Shown one piece after another: positions 4,638-7,353 of a stretch of DNA of 7,353 nt. The notes below the pieces were generated by a model. It saw nothing but the letters and a program-made list of their open reading frames with translations, had not been told where the DNA came from and ran no database searches. A program made the position numbers and the translations under genes. Numbering within the stretch: position 1 is the stretch's first letter; each line of letters opens with the position of its first letter. Source of the stretch: Bacillota bacterium (GTDB lineage: Bacteria; Bacillota; Clostridia; Christensenellales; Aristaeellaceae); assembly GCA_023391725.1 (NCBI GenBank), contig JAEWAH010000198.1, positions 1 to 7,353 on the forward strand, written 5' to 3'.

Positions 4638-7196
4638 TTGCATAAAAAGACAGCGCTCTGGGCGGTGGCATTTTGCCTTGCGCTGATGATCATGATCTTT
4701 CACGGCGCCCTGGCGGAAAGCCCGGCTGTAAGCCTTCAGGCAGAGCTGGGATACGCGGGGGCCATCACCTACATGCGGGAGATCCCTTTTACCATCACAG
4801 TCAAAAACGATGGGCCGGACATCCAGGGCGTCATTGGCGTGAGCGTTTACCGCAACCAGCAGGAGTACGACCGGTACGAGATGCCCATTACGCTGGCTTC
4901 CGGCGCACAAAAGCGCATTAAGCTCCCGGTCACGCTTAAAATGAAGCAGGACAGCTTCCGCATTGAGCTTTCCCAAAATAACACGGTCCTGGCGTTCATC
5001 GAGAAGGCGCCGGACCGCACCATCAACCCGGAAGCCGTGCTGGTGGGCGTACTCTCCCCCAATCCCCAATCGGTATCCTACTTAAGCGGCTCCCTGAACT
5101 CCGCTTCCCCGGACCGCACGGAATCCTGGCAGCCGGTAACGCTGGACGCGGAGTCCTTTCCCCAAACCGCCTCGCTCATGGACAGCTTCATGATCCTGGT
5201 GGTGGACGGGTTTGATATGGCAACCTTATCCCCTGCCCAACAGCAGGTGTTCGACAATTGGCTTCAAAACGGCGGTATCGTGCTGGTGGGCGGCGGAGCC
5301 CAGGCCGCTACGGACTACCCGTTCTTCTTAAAATATACGAATCTTGCGGCAGGCAAGATGCTTCCCGGGGAAGAGATCACTCAGGCTCTTGCCCAGTACG
5401 CCATCATCGATAAGGCGCCCCTTGATCAGCCGGTGCTCTTGAACGAAGCAACTTCCCAGGATAAGGCCCTGGTTTCCGGCGCGCATCCCTTGATCTACAT
5501 GCACAGCGCCGGGGCGGGCCTTGTATACACCGCTGCCTTTGAGTTGGGCGCAAAGCCGCTTACCGGCTGGGCGGGCCTTGGTGGCCTGTGGCCCAGGATC
5601 ATCCTCAAAAGCGGCCTCACGCTGTATTCTCAGGCATACAACAAGCTCTCCACCCGCATCTGGGGCGGATCGTATTCCAACATGTACCTGCTGGATACCG
5701 TTCCTATCCCCAATGACGGCAGCGCCCTGCCGGCCATCGTACTGCTGGCGGGGTACGTGCTGCTGGCGGGCATCGGCAGCTATCTTCTATTGAAGCGCCT
5801 GGACAAGCGGGAGTGGATGTGGCTGAGCATCCCGCTTTTGACCCTGGTGTGCGTGGCCGGGCTGTTCGGTCTGAGCCGCAGCCTGCCGTTTAACAAGCCC
5901 ATCGCGGCCACCATGGCCAGCATCCAGATCAATGAGCAGGGCGGCGTGATCGCCCTGCGCTCCGCCGCGATATCCAGCCCCTCAGGTGACGAAGAGGTGG
6001 TAAGTACCGCCGACGGCACACCGATTTCCCCTATAGATCAAAACAGCTATTACGTAGACCCGTCCAACGTCTCGCCCACCGCGCCCGCGCCAAGGCAGCT
6101 CAAGTACCGCTACCTGATGGGCAGCGAACCGGCGGTGGGCTTCCCCAAAAGCCCCGCCTGGACGGTGAACCGCATCGCCCTGTCCAACACCCAGGAGTTT
6201 CCGGGCAGAATTACGGCCCGGCTGTGGATGGAGGAGGACGGGCTCCATGCCAAGATCACAAACGATACGCCCTACACGCTCCAGGGCAGCCTGATGCTCA
6301 CCAGCATGGGCTATGCCAGCGTGGGCGACCTTGCGCCCGGCCAGAGCGCCGATGCAACGCTTAAAAAGGACACGGAAGCGGAAAAAGCTGCCCAGGCCCC
6401 CTTGCGGCTGTATGAGACAAAGATCCGCGACGGACAGCTGATCTCCAGCACCATGACCCAGGTGGGCAGCTGGGACCTGTATTCCATCCTCTCGGCGGCC
6501 ATCTACCCCGAGGAACAGGAGCCCGGGGCCGTCCCCTATGAGTTTAGAAAGACGCTGAGCGCAGCCCAGCAGCAGGAGCGCAGCTTCAAGGAAGGCGCGC
6601 TGTCCCAGCTGCTCAATGCAGACTGGACCGGCAAGGGCGGCGGAATGGCCAGCCCCTTCCACTTTACCGCCTTCGCCCAGGAGATCGGCCAGGCGCAGCT
6701 GCTTATCAATGGCAAGCCGGTCACCCGCACGGGCCACCAGGCCATCCTGGACGTTCTGATGAAATACGAGCCTGTTGGCCCCACCGGGGTCGTCTACTAT
6801 CCCCCGGGGATGCTCCCCGCCTACCTGGCGGAAGTAGATAACGTAAATAAGCCTTACGCTAAAGGATTGGATCCCCAGGGAAAAAACGCCTACTACCAGC
6901 TGTCCGAGTCCCCTACCTTCTGCTTTAAGCTCCCCGACATGACGAAGATGGACATCTCCACCCTCACCATCATGCCGGCTTCCTACGATTCCATGCCCCT
7001 TTTGAAGCTGTACAACCAGCAGACGGGCGCCTGGGATGAGCAGACGCTCTTGTACCTGCCCATGAGCCCGGAGGCGGCCAAGCCCTACATCAGTTCCCAG
7101 GGAGAATTGTACATGCAGTTCGTGTCCAGTTCCACCTCCCGGGATTTTGACGGGATGATGGCCCCGTCCGTAGCGCTGGAAGGGAGGACGAAATAA
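4638..7196 (+). CDS. Large membrane-anchored auxiliary protein of an ABC-2 type system (GATase-like domain)
   Basis: 852 residues, first gene of the plus-strand operon. Order seen: signal peptide (1-26, ending GALA-ES); an Ig-like beta region (about 30-122, starting LQAELGYAGAI, with ITVKNDGPDIQG at 53-64), which resembles the N-terminal region of uncharacterised Firmicutes proteins beside ABC-2 transporters; a Rossmann-type, class I glutamine-amidotransferase-like domain (about 131-310: FMILVVDGFD 184-193, WLQNGGIVLVGGG 208-220, GAGLVYTAAFELG 292-304); TM helices at about 363-386 and 394-412 joined by KRLDKREW; then a large second external part (about 420-852). The amidotransferase-like domain has no cysteine, so it should not be an active amidotransferase; it may bind a ligand or partner. 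Coupled to the ATPase by a TAATG overlap, it is probably a GldG-like accessory subunit of an exporter or cell-envelope ABC complex. The family call is from pattern memory; cargo unknown. Confidence 0.85.
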   Translation: MHKKTALWAVAFCLALMIMIFHGALAESPAVSLQAELGYAGAITYMREIPFTITVKNDGPDIQGVIGVSVYRNQQEYDRYEMPITLASGAQKRIKLPVTLKMKQDSFRIELSQNNTVLAFIEKAPDRTINPEAVLVGVLSPNPQSVSYLSGSLNSASPDRTESWQPVTLDAESFPQTASLMDSFMILVVDGFDMATLSPAQQQVFDNWLQNGGIVLVGGGAQAATDYPFFLKYTNLAAGKMLPGEEITQALAQYAIIDKAPLDQPVLLNEATSQDKALVSGAHPLIYMHSAGAGLVYTAAFELGAKPLTGWAGLGGLWPRIILKSGLTLYSQAYNKLSTRIWGGSYSNMYLLDTVPIPNDGSALPAIVLLAGYVLLAGIGSYLLLKRLDKREWMWLSIPLLTLVCVAGLFGLSRSLPFNKPIAATMASIQINEQGGVIALRSAAISSPSGDEEVVSTADGTPISPIDQNSYYVDPSNVSPTAPAPRQLKYRYLMGSEPAVGFPKSPAWTVNRIALSNTQEFPGRITARLWMEEDGLHAKITNDTPYTLQGSLMLTSMGYASVGDLAPGQSADATLKKDTEAEKAAQAPLRLYETKIRDGQLISSTMTQVGSWDLYSILSAAIYPEEQEPGAVPYEFRKTLSAAQQQERSFKEGALSQLLNADWTGKGGGMASPFHFTAFAQEIGQAQLLINGKPVTRTGHQAILDVLMKYEPVGPTGVVYYPPGMLPAYLAEVDNVNKPYAKGLDPQGKNAYYQLSESPTFCFKLPDMTKMDISTLTIMPASYDSMPLLKLYNQQTGAWDEQTLLYLPMSPEAAKPYISSQGELYMQFVSSSTSRDFDGMMAPSVALEGRTK

Positions 7197-7353
7197 TGCT
7201 CGTTACGCAAGGACTTACCAAGAAATACGGCAAGTTCACCGCGCTGGACAGCTTGTCACTTACCATTGGCGACGGTGAACTGCATGGCTTTGTGGGCCCC
7301 AACGGTGCCGGGAAGACGACCACGATGCGCATCCTGTCCACGCTCATGCCCGC
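7196..7353 (+). CDS. ABC transporter ATP-binding protein (partial, N-terminal 52 codons)
   Basis: Nucleotide-binding subunit that powers the system whose first gene is the 852-residue protein. Residues visible: MLVTQGLTKKYGKFTALDSL, then a Walker A loop GPNGAGKTT (34-42) followed by TMRIL. The A-loop tyrosine is Y11, after the usual LTKKYG. The pattern GFVGPNGAGKTTTMRIL is that of ABC-2 exporter ATPases (NatA/CcmA-like, including GldA), not of sugar-import ATPases of the MsmX type. The ATG at 7196-7198 shares one base with the preceding TAA, and AGGGAGG (7181-7187) supplies the ribosome binding site, so translation is coupled. Walker B, the signature motif and any permease gene lie beyond the window. 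Confidence 0.93.
   Translation, partial: MLVTQGLTKKYGKFTALDSLSLTIGDGELHGFVGPNGAGKTTTMRILSTLMP

Noticed and set aside
5982..6737. 251-codon minus-strand open frame opposite the 852-residue gene
   Set aside because: It is a shadow of the coding strand; no family resemblance was recognised and its start lies in the middle of a real coding region.

Overview
The window looks like a chromosomal piece of a Gram-positive Clostridia-type bacterium (Bacillota), plausibly gut or rumen associated. Supporting signs are strong AGGAGG-type ribosome binding sites on every gene, TTG starts backed by good Shine-Dalgarno sequences, a SigA-like promoter, an LplA/LplB-family (CUT1) carbohydrate ABC importer, GC-rich genes separated by an AT-rich control region, and GC-rich palindromic intergenic repeats of a kind I associate from memory with gut Firmicutes. 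The genus cannot be fixed from the sequence.

Layout. Bases 4115 down to 1 (minus strand) carry an importer operon: a family-1 extracellular solute-binding protein (2391-4115), an LplB-like permease with an unusual N-terminal four-helix extension of about 200 residues (334-1863), and the first 106 codons of a third gene with a TTG start (1-318) that runs off the window. Between the binding protein and the permease is a 527-bp gap (1864-2390) made almost entirely of nested inverted repeats. No ATPase for this importer is present; CUT1 importers of this class commonly use a shared ATPase encoded elsewhere.

Bases 4116-4637 are a divergent, largely AT-rich intergenic region. It holds a good minus-strand promoter (TTGACT, 17 bp, extended TATCTT), a structured leader for the binding-protein mRNA, several short palindromes that recur across the region, and the ribosome binding site of the plus-strand gene.

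Bases 4638-7353 (plus strand) start an unrelated second ABC system: an 852-residue membrane-anchored extracytoplasmic protein (signal peptide, Ig-like region, glutamine-amidotransferase-like fold without cysteine, two TM helices, large C-terminal domain), coupled by a TAATG overlap to an ABC ATPase cut by the window edge. This arrangement recalls ABC-2 type systems with a GldG-like auxiliary subunit. Its substrate is unknown.

The most notable points are the fused four-helix module on the LplB permease, the unidentified membrane protein in the slot where the second permease is expected, the lack of a lipobox on the binding protein, and the stack of repeats inside the importer operon. No CRISPR array, tRNA, rRNA or transposase was seen.
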